From NCBI GenBank assembly GCA_050015455.1, contig JBEKBJ010000005.1, positions 41,822 through 105,821 on the forward strand: a stretch of 64,000 nt of DNA, written 5' to 3'. The notes under the pieces are model-generated. The model made no database searches. It was not told the DNA's origin and saw only the letters and a list, made by a program, of their open reading frames with translations. Both the position numbers and the translations under genes were made by a program. This DNA comes from JAGDMS01 sp050015455. Its GTDB lineage: Bacteria > Desulfobacterota > Binatia > HRBIN30. Shown in pieces: positions 43,757 through 53,551 of the stretch. How positions within the stretch are numbered: the first letter of the stretch is position 1; each line of letters begins with the position of its first letter.

Positions 43757-44905
43757 TCACCGCGCTTCTTCCATCATCCTGACAAAGCGCTTGAACAAGT
43801 ATTTCGCGTCGTGCGGGCCGGGCGACGATTCGGGATGGTACTGCACAGAGAAGATCGGCAGCTCTGCGTGGGCGAGTCCTTCCACAGTCTTGTCGTTCAG
43901 GTTAACGTGCGTCAGCTGGGCGCGGCCCTGGAGCGATTCGACATCGACGGCGAAGCCGTGATTCTGTGCCGTGATCTCCACCTTCTGGGTGGTCACGTCC
44001 ATGACCGGCTGGTTGCCGCCGTGGTGGCCGAACTTCAGCTTGTACGTGCGCCCGCCCAGTGCAAGGCCCAGGATCTGGTGTCCCAGGCAGATGCCGAAGA
44101 TGGGTTTTCTCCCGATCAGGTTACGCACAATGCCGGCGTAGGGGCCGACATCCGGATCGCCGGGGCCGTTTGACAGGAAGATGCCCTCCGCATTCAGCGC
44201 AAGAGCTTCTTGCGCGCTGGTCGTGGCTGGAACGACGCGCACGCAGCAGCCCACGCCGACGAGATTGCGCAGGATATTTCGTTTGATCCCGAAATCGTAG
44301 GCGACAACGAGCGGGACTTTGGCGGCGCGAGCCGCGGCTTTGGGCCTTGGACGCCTGACCGGTTGCTTTTCATAGCCTCCATCCAGTTTCCACAGTCCTT
44401 CATCCCAATCATAGGGCGCTTTGCACGTGACCTCTTTGACAAGGTCGCGTCCGATCAGGCCCGGCAACGCGCGCGCTTTCGCCACGAGGCCGGCCGGATC
44501 CAGATCGACCGTCGAGATCACGCCTTCCTGCGCGCCGTGGGTGCGGATGTGGCGGACCAGAGCGCGCGTGTCGATGCCTTGGATGCCGGGAATGCCATGC
44601 GTGCGCAGGTACGCTCCCAGACTCCGCTGCGCCCGCCAATTGCTGGGACGTTCCCAGTACTCCTTGACGATGAAGCCCTGAACGAACGGCTTCCAGGATT
44701 CGACGTCTTCCTCGTTGATGCCGACGTTACCGATTTCCGGGTATGTCATCGCAACCAACTGGCCGCAGTACGACGGGTCGGTGAGGATTTCCTGGTACCC
44801 GGTCATCGAGGTGTTGAAGACGATTTCGCCGCTGGCCTCGCCGGACGCACCGAAGCTGACGCCCTCGAACACGGTGCCGTCCGCCAGCGCCAGGAGGGCT
44901 TTCAT
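43757..44905 (-). CDS. carA: Carbamoyl-phosphate synthase small subunit
   Basis: 382 residues. The N-terminal domain is followed by a class I glutamine amidotransferase with catalytic Cys in GICLGHQ and the HPESSPGPHD motif near the end. It provides ammonia from glutamine for CarB. Its start overlaps the pyrC stop (ATGA). Confidence 0.98.
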   Translation of the reverse strand: MKALLALADGTVFEGVSFGASGEASGEIVFNTSMTGYQEILTDPSYCGQLVAMTYPEIGNVGINEEDVESWKPFVQGFIVKEYWERPSNWRAQRSLGAYLRTHGIPGIQGIDTRALVRHIRTHGAQEGVISTVDLDPAGLVAKARALPGLIGRDLVKEVTCKAPYDWDEGLWKLDGGYEKQPVRRPRPKAAARAAKVPLVVAYDFGIKRNILRNLVGVGCCVRVVPATTSAQEALALNAEGIFLSNGPGDPDVGPYAGIVRNLIGRKPIFGICLGHQILGLALGGRTYKLKFGHHGGNQPVMDVTTQKVEITAQNHGFAVDVESLQGRAQLTHVNLNDKTVEGLAHAELPIFSVQYHPESSPGPHDAKYLFKRFVRMMEEAR

Positions 44906-46193
44906 GCACCTTCCGCGCGCCAGACCACACGGCCGCCGACGATGGTCACGATGGCCTGTCCTTGCAGCTCCATCCCTTCGAACGGCGTGCTGCGGCCCTT
45001 GGAGCGGAAACGGGACGCCTGCACCGTCCAGCGACGTGTCGGGTCGACGATCGTGACGTCCCCCGTGGCTCCAGGTGCCAGGGTACCGAGCGGCAGGCCG
45101 AGAATGCGGGCCGGGTTGACGGTCATCGCAGCAATGACGACATCCAGCGGGATCTTAGCCTCCTCCGCCATCCGCAAGGCGAGCGCCAGCGTTGTCTCCA
45201 GTCCCACCACGCCGTTGAGCGCCCGATCGAACTCGACCTCTTTTCCATCGCGGTGATGTGGTGCGTGATCGCTGGCGATCGCGTCGATGGTACCGTCGGC
45301 GAGACCTCGGCGCACCGCCTCGACATCGTGCTCGGCGCGCAGCGGCGGATGCATCTTGGCGTGGGTGTTGTAGCCTGCCACGGCCGCTTCGGTGAGGCTG
45401 AAGTGATGCGGCGTCACTTCCGCGGTTACCGGCGACTGCCGCCGCTTGGCTGCCCGGATCAACTCCACAGCGCCCGCGGTGCTGACGTGCGCGATGTGCA
45501 GGCGCCCGCCCGTGCGCGCCAGGAGGGCGAGGTCGCGCGCGACCATCGCTTCTTCCGCCGCCGACGGTATCCCCTTCAGCCCCAGCCGGAGCGATTCCGC
45601 GCCCTCGTTCATCACGCCATCTGCCGCGATCGAGCGGTCCTCTTCGTGAACGATCACGGGCAAACCGAACATGGCCGTGTATTCCAGCGCGTGGCGCATC
45701 AGGCCGCCGTTCATGATCGGCATGCCGTCATCCGACACCGCAACGATCCCGGCGCAGTGCATCTCACCGATCTCCGCCAGCTGTTCGCCCTTGAGGTCCT
45801 TGGAGACCGCGCCGATGGGATACACGCGGGCGAGGCCGGCCGCCTTGGCACGTTCGCGGATGTACTCGGTCACCGCTGCGCTGTCGTTTACCGGATCGGT
45901 GTTGGCCATGCACGCCACCGTGGTGAATCCGCCCGCGACCGCCGCCTGCGTACCGGTCTCGATGGTCTCCTTGTACTCGTATCCCGGCTCACGCAGGTGG
46001 ACGTGCATATCGATGAGGCCCGGCAACACCAGACAGTTCTGGGCATCGATCACCGTTGCGCCGCCCGCGCCTTCGTTGTCGATCTTCTCCGAAACAGCAG
46101 CAATGTTGCCGTCACACACCAACACGTCTCGGCGCGCGTGGATCCCGCTCGCAGGATCGATGACCGTACCGCCACGAATGAGTAGATCGCCGC

Positions 46194-46197
<4 letters not shown>
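44902..46197 (-). CDS. pyrC: Dihydroorotase, class I
   Basis: 431 residues. Metal-binding DMHVHLREPG and the AIASDHAPHH stretch mark a class I dihydroorotase. Substrate-binding residues lie around CMANTDPV. It cyclises carbamoyl aspartate. Overlaps of four bases on both sides (with pyrB and carA) show tight coupling. Confidence 0.97.
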
Positions 46198-47198
<1,001 letters not shown>

Positions 47199-47199
47199 C

Positions 47200-47751
47200 T
47201 TAGCGCTCCTCGGCGCGGGCGATGACGACCTCGTCATGCCCGTCGCTCTCCTTGAGTCGGACCTCGACCGACTCGGTGACGGCGGTTGGTAGATTCTTAC
47301 CTACGTAGTCAGCGCGAATCGGCAACTCGCGGTGGCCGCGGTCGATCAGCACGACAAGTTGCACCTGCAGCGGCCGGCCCAAATCCATCAGCGCGTCGAG
47401 CGCCGCACGGACGCTGCGGCCGGTGTAGAGGACATCATCTACGAGGACGACGTGCATGTCCTCTATGGCGAAGGGAATCTGGGTCCCTTTCACCACCGGC
47501 TGCTGCTTGCTGCGGCTGAGGTCATCCCGGTAGAGGGTGATGTCCATGATGCCGGTGGGGACCTTGACCCCTTCGATCGCCTGAATCTTGTCGCGCAGGC
47601 GCGCGGCGAGGTGCACGCCGCGCGAGCGGATGCCCACCAGCGCCAGTCCCTCGGTGCCCTTGTTGTGCTCAAGCACCTCGTGCGCCACCCGGGCGAGCGC
47701 TCGTTCGATCGCCTGCGCATCCATGACGACGCGTTCGTTGGCTGCCATCAT
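47200..47751 (-). CDS. pyrR: PyrR attenuation protein / uracil phosphoribosyltransferase
   Basis: 183 residues with the PRPP-binding motif VVLVDDVLYTGRS at 101-113. PyrR binds UMP and the leader RNA and causes early termination of the pyr operon. Both the RNA target and the terminator are visible in the 140 bases upstream. Two ATGs (47751, 47748) are possible; GGAGG belonging to the terminator stem lies 13-16 bases ahead. Confidence 0.96.
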   Translation of the reverse strand: MMAANERVVMDAQAIERALARVAHEVLEHNKGTEGLALVGIRSRGVHLAARLRDKIQAIEGVKVPTGIMDITLYRDDLSRSKQQPVVKGTQIPFAIEDMHVVLVDDVLYTGRSVRAALDALMDLGRPLQVQLVVLIDRGHRELPIRADYVGKNLPTAVTESVEVRLKESDGHDEVVIARAEER

Positions 47752-47755
47752 AGGT

Positions 47756-47789
47756 ACAAAAAGACCTCCTCAGTGACCGAGGAGGTCTT
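47756..47789 (-). terminator. Intrinsic terminator (attenuator) of the pyr leader
   Basis: On the minus strand AAGACCTCCTC pairs perfectly with GAGGAGGTCTT (11 pairs, 7-base loop) and is followed by a run of five T. It lies just ahead of pyrR and includes the AGGAGG that would serve as its ribosome site. Confidence 0.9.
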
Positions 47790-47832
47790 ACATGCTCCGT
47801 ATGGGAAATGAGAACTTCATCATTGCCCTTCC

Positions 47833-47850
47833 TGGCCTCGCTGGACCAGC
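47833..47850 (-). promoter_or_regulatory. pyrR leader: PyrR-binding loop in the pyr leader
   Basis: The minus strand reads GCTGGTCCAGCGAGGCCA. The core GTCCAGCGAGGC matches the known PyrR-binding consensus ARUCCNGNGAGGYU at nearly every position, with CTGG/CCAG closing the stem. Together with the terminator 45 bases downstream this indicates UMP-dependent attenuation of pyrR-pyrB-pyrC-carA-carB. Confidence 0.8.
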
Positions 47851-47894
47851 TTAAAGGTTACTGCCGCGGATACGGGGCGGCTCGGTTGCAGGAT

Positions 47895-47923
47895 CGTTTA
47901 GCCTGACCGCGTCGCAAAGTCAA
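47895..47923 (-). promoter_or_regulatory. Probable pyr operon promoter
   Basis: TTGACT (complement of 47918-47923) and TAAACG (complement of 47895-47900) are 17 bases apart on the minus strand. The -35 box is good and the -10 weak. Transcription would begin near 47888, leaving a leader of about 137 bases that contains the PyrR site and terminator. Confidence 0.5.
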
Positions 47924-47964
47924 TGGCGGCGGCGGCGGTTCTAGCCCCCGAATCCGTACTAGTA

Positions 47965-48780
47965 TCACATCAGCGGCGGTGCGGGGGTCGTGCCGAACCA
48001 TTCCCGCATAAGCTGCTCGGCGTCGGTCTTGATGTCGCGTTCCTCCACGGCTCGCTCGCGCACGGGGTCGTGGCTGAGCACGTATTGAAGCTCTTGCCGC
48101 GCCGCCACATCATCCCCTAGCGCGTGATCCGTCTCGGCCAGATAGAGGCGGCCCAACAGCACATCGGGATGGCGCTGCTTCAACTCTTCCAAGTAGCGAC
48201 GCGACTTCCCGAGATCACGCATCGGCCACGGCAGCTCGAAGTAGTACCGGCCCAGTGCCAGCATGGGGCTGCCGTTGTCGAAGTCACGGTTGATGCCGTA
48301 GGCCCGCGTGATCTCCCGTTCGAAGGTTGACCCGATCCCTTCTGTAGCGGCGCCGACCAAGCCGAGCGTGCCGCCGTAGTCGCCGGTAGTTAGCGCGTAA
48401 TAGCAGTGACCTTCAACCCTAGCCGCGTCGAGCTTAACGGCGGTCTTAGCATACCGTTGCGCGGTGGCGTACGCCTCGCGACGGGTCGCTTTATCCATCA
48501 TCAGATCGCCCTTACGCCAGTAGGCCCGCGCCAGCCGCCACGCCAGCTCGTAGCTCGACGGATGCAGCGTCAAGGATCGCGCGCCGAGCGTGACCGCACG
48601 CTCAACCGCGTCCGGACTGGCGCGTTCGGCCCACAGCCGATCGAGATCCTCGATCGCGGCCACGGGTCCGCTGAGCTCATCGTCCGAGGCCGCCGCGACA
48701 CAGCAGTGCGACAAAACGGCCGCCGCGATGCACAGCAGCCCGAGTCCGTTCTTGAGCAGTGAGAATTGCCGAGCATCCAC
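47965..48780 (-). CDS. Exported TPR-type protein (TRAP-T/TatT-like)
   Basis: 271 residues. A signal peptide or lipoprotein-like start (about 1-31, with a Cys pair in SHCCVAAAS) leads to a helical repeat body resembling the TRAP transporter TatT component family. The GLVGAATEGIGSTF and LGRYYFELPWPMRDLGKS stretches fit that family. It is probably periplasmic and may assist a transporter, though none is nearby. It lies between the pyr leader and rplQ. Confidence 0.6.
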   Translation of the reverse strand: MDARQFSLLKNGLGLLCIAAAVLSHCCVAAASDDELSGPVAAIEDLDRLWAERASPDAVERAVTLGARSLTLHPSSYELAWRLARAYWRKGDLMMDKATRREAYATAQRYAKTAVKLDAARVEGHCYYALTTGDYGGTLGLVGAATEGIGSTFEREITRAYGINRDFDNGSPMLALGRYYFELPWPMRDLGKSRRYLEELKQRHPDVLLGRLYLAETDHALGDDVAARQELQYVLSHDPVRERAVEERDIKTDAEQLMREWFGTTPAPPLM

Positions 48781-48918
48781 AGCTGCAAACTACCCGGTCG
48801 CGGCCGCTGGGGGAATGGGCTGAAGTAGCGATGCTCGCAATGAAGCGCGTGCCCGGAAGCTCGCCTGTGCCGCTGCCGCCAGCTGCCAGCTGTCTCTTTC
48901 CCCTTCGCCGGGACTTTC

Positions 48919-48942
48919 CTGAAGCGCCGCTGCTCGCTTCAG
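48919..48942 (-). terminator. Hairpin at the rplQ stop
   Basis: CTGAAGCG and CGCTTCAG pair over an 8-base loop and include the rplQ stop codon. There is no T-run, so termination at the end of the ribosomal operon here is only a suggestion. The following bases to 48781 hold nothing recognisable. Confidence 0.35.
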
Positions 48943-49391
48943 CCTAGGGGCGGCCTGGCCGGTGGTGTGGCTTTCTGCTCGGCGCGCCGCATGCGGCGCT
49001 CGCGCTTGCGCTCGGCCTCGGCCTTGGCCGTTTCACCACGATCCGTCAACTCGATAACGGACATTGGCGCCGCATCGCCGTGACGGTGCCCCAGCTTGAT
49101 GATGCGCGTGTAGCCGCCGGGGCGCTCACGAAAGCGCACCGCGACCTCTCCGAACAGTTTGCTCACCGCGCTTTGGCTGCGGACGTAGGACAGCGCCTGG
49201 CGCCTCGCGTGCAGCGTGCCCCGCTTGCCCAGCGTGATCATGCGGTCGGCGATGCGCCGCAGCTCCTTAGCCTTCGCGTCAGTGGTATGCACGAGCTCGT
49301 ACTCAATGAGCGAAGTCACGAGGTTGCGGAACAGCGCCTTGCGGTGCGCCGGGGTGCGGTTGAGCTTTCGTCCCGCCTTCAGGTGTCTCAT
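48939..49391 (-). CDS. rplQ: Ribosomal protein bL17
   Basis: 150 residues. The start MRHLKAGRKLNRTPAHRKAL and the central RRIADRMITLGKRG and GGYTRI stretches identify bL17. A charged C-terminal tail (KAEAERKRERRMRRAEQ) extends it beyond the usual 120-130 residues. Last gene of the S10-spc-alpha operon, after rpoA. Confidence 0.97.
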   Translation of the reverse strand: MRHLKAGRKLNRTPAHRKALFRNLVTSLIEYELVHTTDAKAKELRRIADRMITLGKRGTLHARRQALSYVRSQSAVSKLFGEVAVRFRERPGGYTRIIKLGHRHGDAAPMSVIELTDRGETAKAEAERKRERRMRRAEQKATPPARPPLG

Positions 49392-49437
49392 AGCAGCATC
49401 TCGGAGCTTTCAGTTCTCGATCGACCCTGAAGTTGCT

Positions 49438-50460
49438 TCAGGCGGTCTCCTTGTCTTTGGCTATGCGGCGGTCGAGTTCGGCTCGAGCGGGGAAGTTCTC
49501 GATACGCATGCCGAAATCGAGCCCCATCTCGCGCAGGATCTCTTTGATCTCATTCAGCGACTTGCGGCCGAAATTCTTCGTCTTCAGCATTTCGGCCTCG
49601 CTTTTCTGCACCAGCTCGCCGATATACTTGATGCCAGCGTTTTGCAGGCAGTTGGCCGAGCGTACCGACAACTCCAGCTCGGCGACGCTGCGGAACAAGT
49701 TCTCGTTGAGTCCGGGGTGGCCCTCCTCGGCGCCTTCGGCGGGCTCTGGGGCCTCTTCGAAGTTGATGAAGATCGAAAGCTGGTCCTGCAGGATGCGCGC
49801 CGCATAAGCGACAGCATCGTCCGGGCGCACGCTGCCATCGGTCCAGACCTCGAGGTTGAGGCGGTCGTAGTCGGTCCGCTGGCCGACGCGAGCGTTGGTC
49901 ACGGTATAGTTCACTTTGCGGATGGGCGAAAAGATGGCGTCGATGGGGATGGTGCCGACCGGGGCGTTCTCGTCCTTGTTGCGCTCCGCGGGCACGTAGC
50001 CGCGGCCGGTCCTGATGGTCAGGTCCATCTCCAGCTTGCCTTCTTTGGAGAGGCTGGCGAGGTGCAGATCGGGATTGAGGATCTCCAAGTTCGGTCCAGC
50101 CTTGATGTCACCAGCCTTGACCTCGCCGTCGCCCTTGGCTTCGATGCGAGCGATTTCCTCGGTGCCGTCGTGGAGCTTGAGGCGAACCTCCTTGAGGTTG
50201 AGGACTAGGTCGGTGACGTCCTCGCGCACCCCGGGGAGGGTCGAGAACTCGTGCAGAACGCCGCGGATGCGCACGGCGCTGATCGCCGCGCCCTGGAGCG
50301 AGGACAGTAGAATGCGTCGCAGCGAGTTGCCGATGGTGACGCCGAAGCCACGTTCGAACGGCTCGCCCACGAACTTCCCGTAGGTCGCCGTCAGCGACTT
50401 GTCTTCGGCTTCGAGTTTCTTCGGCTTGATCAGATCCCGCCAGTTACGTTGAGGCAACAT
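49438..50460 (-). CDS. rpoA: RNA polymerase alpha subunit
   Basis: 340 residues. The N-terminal dimerisation domain (GFGVTIGNSLRRILLSSL) and C-terminal domain that contacts promoters and activators (SVRSANCLQNAGIKYIGELV) are both present, joined by an acidic linker. ATG 50460 is preferred because GGAGG lies 8 bases ahead. Confidence 0.98.
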   Translation of the reverse strand: MLPQRNWRDLIKPKKLEAEDKSLTATYGKFVGEPFERGFGVTIGNSLRRILLSSLQGAAISAVRIRGVLHEFSTLPGVREDVTDLVLNLKEVRLKLHDGTEEIARIEAKGDGEVKAGDIKAGPNLEILNPDLHLASLSKEGKLEMDLTIRTGRGYVPAERNKDENAPVGTIPIDAIFSPIRKVNYTVTNARVGQRTDYDRLNLEVWTDGSVRPDDAVAYAARILQDQLSIFINFEEAPEPAEGAEEGHPGLNENLFRSVAELELSVRSANCLQNAGIKYIGELVQKSEAEMLKTKNFGRKSLNEIKEILREMGLDFGMRIENFPARAELDRRIAKDKETA

Positions 50461-50498
50461 TGTTCGAACCTCCGTCGGCATTCGTCAGAGATCCCTCC

Positions 50499-51125
50499 TC
50501 ACTTCGAATAGAGTCCCACGACCAACTTCTCGTTGATCGGCATGGTGAGGTCGGCACGGGTGGGGAGCGCCCTGACGCGGCCCGTAAAGGCCTCGCGTTG
50601 CACCTCGAGCCAGTCCGGCACACCCCGACGTTCGGCTTGTTCCAGTGCTTCGAGGATACGGGCGAGCGAGCGACTGCGTTCGGCCACGCTCACAACCTGC
50701 CCGGGTCTGAGCAGATACGAGGGGATATCCATCCTGCGCCCGTCGACCAGGAAGTGTCCGTGGCGGACAAGTTGGCGCGCCTCGGCGCGGGAGGTGGCGA
50801 AGCCCATACGGTAGATCATGTTGTCCATGCGCTGCTCCAGCAGCAGCAGAAGTTTTTCGCCGGTGATCTCGCGTGCCGTCTCGGCCATGACGAAGTAGCG
50901 ATGGAACTGTCGTTCCATTAGGCGATAAATCCGTTTCACTTTTTGTTTTTCGCGCAGCTGCACCGCGTACTCGGAGAACTTGCTCCGTCCCTGGCCGTGC
51001 TCCCCCGGCGGATAGTTACGCCGCTCGATGGCGCATTTGTCAGTATAGCAGCGCTCTCCCTTGAGGAAGAGCTTCAAACCCTCGCGCCGGCACAGCCGGC
51101 AAACTGCTCCAGTATCTCGCGCCAA
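50499..51125 (-). CDS. rpsD: Ribosomal protein uS4, zinc-binding form
   Basis: 208 residues starting with TTG at 51125, which is preceded by GGAGG and gives the expected ARDTGAVCRLCRREG. Four cysteines (CRLC and the later CYTDKC) keep the zinc finger. The S4 RNA-binding domain (SRAEARQLVRHGHFLVDG) is intact. S4 also represses the alpha operon in E. coli. Confidence 0.96.
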   Translation of the reverse strand: MARDTGAVCRLCRREGLKLFLKGERCYTDKCAIERRNYPPGEHGQGRSKFSEYAVQLREKQKVKRIYRLMERQFHRYFVMAETAREITGEKLLLLLEQRMDNMIYRMGFATSRAEARQLVRHGHFLVDGRRMDIPSYLLRPGQVVSVAERSRSLARILEALEQAERRGVPDWLEVQREAFTGRVRALPTRADLTMPINEKLVVGLYSK

Positions 51126-51141
51126 ACTTATCCTCCTGCTG

Positions 51142-51579
51142 TCATACACGCCGCCGTTTCGGCGGCCGGCAGCCATTGTGTGGGATCGGGGTAACGTCCT
51201 TGATCACGCTGACGGCGAAACCCGACGCTTGCAGCGAACGCAGCGCCGATTCACGGCCGGCGCCAGGTCCTTTCACGAACACCTGAACTGTGCGCACGCC
51301 GTACTCCATAGCCTTCTTGGCGGCGTTCTCCGCGGCCAGCTGGGCGGCGAAAGGCGTTCCTTTGCGTGAGCCCTTGAAGCCCACCGACCCCGCGCTCGAC
51401 CAGGCGACGACGTTGCCCACCGGATCGGTAATGGTGATGATCGTGTTGTTGAAAGTCGAGTGAATGTGGGCCACGCCTTCGCTCACCAGCTTCTTGACCT
51501 TGCGCCGCTTTGGCGCCGCCGTCTTTTCGGTCGCCGTCTTGTCCGCCGGCTTGGTCGTGTCTTCGGTCTCTTTCGCCAT
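51142..51579 (-). CDS. rpsK: Ribosomal protein uS11
   Basis: 145 residues. A lysine- and threonine-rich N-terminal extension of about 25 residues precedes the conserved core with AHIHSTFNNTIITITD and GPGAGRESALR, ending PHNGCRPPKRRRV. Lies between rpsM and rpsD. The ATG at 51579 opens the extension; earlier in-frame codons overlap rpsM. Confidence 0.96.
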   Translation of the reverse strand: MAKETEDTTKPADKTATEKTAAPKRRKVKKLVSEGVAHIHSTFNNTIITITDPVGNVVAWSSAGSVGFKGSRKGTPFAAQLAAENAAKKAMEYGVRTVQVFVKGPGAGRESALRSLQASGFAVSVIKDVTPIPHNGCRPPKRRRV

Positions 51580-51601
51580 TGCGCCTGATCCTCGTGCCCT
51601 T

Positions 51602-51982
51602 CTATCCCTTCGGCGGTGCTGTCTTCTTGCCGGCAATGGCACGTCGCGGACCCTTACGGGTGCGCGCGTTGGTGTGCGTGCGCTGACCCCGCAGCGGCAG
51701 GTTGCGCCGGTGCCGCAGGCCACGATACGAACCGATATCCATCAGCCGCTTGATGTTCACTGCCACCTCGCGACGGAGATCGCCTTCGACCTTGTAGCCA
51801 TCGATCAGCTGCCGCAGCTTGACCAGCTCCTCGTCGGCAATGGCGTCCGTCTTCTTGCTCAAATCGACGCCGGCCTGCGCCAAAATGTTGCGGGCTGATG
51901 AGCGGCCGATGCCGTGAATGTACGTCAAGGCCACTTCCATGCGCTTGTTGCGTGGGAGGTCCACTCCCGCGATACGGGCCAT
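51602..51982 (-). CDS. rpsM: Ribosomal protein uS13
   Basis: 126 residues beginning MARIAGVDLPRNKRMEVALT, with the helix-two-turn-helix region and the C-terminal RGLRHRRNLPLRGQRTHTNAR that contacts tRNA. Follows rpmJ as in the standard alpha operon. Confidence 0.97.
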   Translation of the reverse strand: MARIAGVDLPRNKRMEVALTYIHGIGRSSARNILAQAGVDLSKKTDAIADEELVKLRQLIDGYKVEGDLRREVAVNIKRLMDIGSYRGLRHRRNLPLRGQRTHTNARTRKGPRRAIAGKKTAPPKG

Positions 51983-52002
51983 CTACTCGCTCCGCTTCCT
52001 TG

Positions 52003-52116
52003 TCAGCCCTGACGCTGCTTGTGACGCGGGTTGCTGCACAGCACCCGCACCACGCCCGCACGCCGGACGACCTTGCATTTCTTGCACACTGGCTTTACCG
52101 ATGCCCGCACTTTCAT
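52003..52116 (-). CDS. rpmJ: Ribosomal protein bL36, zinc-binding form
   Basis: 37 residues: MKVRASVKPVCKKCKVVRR and then VLCSNPRHKQRQG. The C-x2-C, C and H ligands of the zinc ribbon are all present. The gene lies directly behind map; infA, which often separates them, is absent. Confidence 0.96.
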   Translation of the reverse strand: MKVRASVKPVCKKCKVVRRAGVVRVLCSNPRHKQRQG

Positions 52117-52130
52117 TGCACGCTCCGCAC

Positions 52131-52892
52131 CTATGGCTGGCTGAGCACATAGGGTCCTGTTTCCGTCACCGCCACAGAATGCTCGAAATGAGCCGAACGG
52201 CTGCCGTCTCGGGTCACCGCCGTCCACCCATCCTCTTTGATGGTCACGTCTGCGCCGCCCGCGTTGACCATCGGTTCAAGCGCCAGAACCATGCCCTCGC
52301 GCAGGCGAACGCCGCGGTCACGTGTACCAAAATTAGGCACTTGCGGCTCTTCATGCAATCGTTTGCCGATGCCGTGCCCAACGAATTCGCGCACAACGGA
52401 GAAGCCGTCACGCTCAGCGCGTTCCTGAATAGCGGCGGAAACATCGCCGAGGCGGTGACCCACCCGCACCTGCTCGATCCCGGCCCACAGCGCTTCGTGC
52501 GTGGCCTGCATCAGCCGCTGCGACTCAGTATCCGTCTGGCCGACAGCGACCGTGATCGCCGCATCACCGTAGAGTCCCTGATAGCGGACGCCGAAATCGA
52601 TGCCGACGATGTCCCCTTTCTGCAGCGCGCGTTTCTGAGAGGGAATGCCGTGCACTATCTCCTCGTTGATCGAGATGCACACGTTCTTGGGAAACACACG
52701 GCCGTTGACCTCGTACCCTTTGAACGCCGGCACGGCGCTGCGCTGGCGTGTCAACTCTTCAGCAATCCGGTCCAACTCCGCAGTGGTCACACCCGGGCGT
52801 ACGTGCTCGCGCAGTTGCGCCAGCACTTCAGCAACGATCAGATTGGCAGCGCGCATGACCTCGATCTCGCGGGGGGACTTCAGGGATATCAT
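52131..52892 (-). CDS. map: Methionine aminopeptidase type I
   Basis: 253 residues from ATG 52892, overlapping the adk stop (ATGA). Pita-bread fold with metal ligands in the GIDFGVRYQGLYGDAA, EFVGHGIG and AHFEHSVAVTETG stretches. Removes the initiator methionine from new proteins. Confidence 0.97.
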   Translation of the reverse strand: MISLKSPREIEVMRAANLIVAEVLAQLREHVRPGVTTAELDRIAEELTRQRSAVPAFKGYEVNGRVFPKNVCISINEEIVHGIPSQKRALQKGDIVGIDFGVRYQGLYGDAAITVAVGQTDTESQRLMQATHEALWAGIEQVRVGHRLGDVSAAIQERAERDGFSVVREFVGHGIGKRLHEEPQVPNFGTRDRGVRLREGMVLALEPMVNAGGADVTIKEDGWTAVTRDGSRSAHFEHSVAVTETGPYVLSQP

Positions 52893-53539
52893 CCGCCGGT
52901 TTGCACCTGCTCCAGAACCCGCGCCAGCACTTGATCCTGGCTGCCGATGCCATTCACCTCGCGCAGCACGCTGGCCCGCCGGTAGGCGTCCAACAACGGT
53001 GCCGTGGCGCGTTCGTACACTTCCAAGCGTGCCAGGACGGTGTCCTCTTGATCGTCGTCGCGTTGAAAGAGTTCGGCGTTGCACTTATTGCAGAGCCCGG
53101 GATTGGTCGGCGGATCGAAGATAACATGGTAGAGGGCACCGCAGTTTCGGCACGTCCGCCGGCCGCTGATCCGTTTAACCACCTCGTCGCGCGGCACTCT
53201 GATACTAATCACGTTCTCCAGCTTGGCGCCCATGCCGGCCAGCATATTATCCAACGCCTCCGCCTGTGCGAGGGTGCGTGGGAACCCATCCAGAATGAAC
53301 CCAGTGGCACAATCGGGCTCGTGCAGACGCTCCTCGATGGCACCGAGCAGGATGTTGTCCGGCACCAGCTCCCCCCGATCCATGTAGCGCTTGGCTTGCA
53401 CTCCCATAGGCGTTCGGCGTCTTGCGGCGTCGCGCAGCAAATCCCCCGACGAAACATGTGGGATGCCGAACCGCTGCGCCAACACCTTCGCCTGCGTCCC
53501 CTTGCCCGCGCCCGGCGGACCCATCAAGATCATTCGCAT
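52889..53539 (-). CDS. adk: Adenylate kinase, zinc LID form
   Basis: 216 residues. P-loop GPPGAGKGTQA, GFILDGFPRT, and a LID with four cysteines (CRNC and CNKC) that bind zinc structurally. Interconverts adenine nucleotides. ATG 53539 is chosen for its AAGGAG 8 bases upstream; the ATG at 53545 is too close to it. Confidence 0.97.
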   Translation of the reverse strand: MRMILMGPPGAGKGTQAKVLAQRFGIPHVSSGDLLRDAARRRTPMGVQAKRYMDRGELVPDNILLGAIEERLHEPDCATGFILDGFPRTLAQAEALDNMLAGMGAKLENVISIRVPRDEVVKRISGRRTCRNCGALYHVIFDPPTNPGLCNKCNAELFQRDDDQEDTVLARLEVYERATAPLLDAYRRASVLREVNGIGSQDQVLARVLEQVQTGG

Positions 53540-53551
53540 GAGCATATCTCC

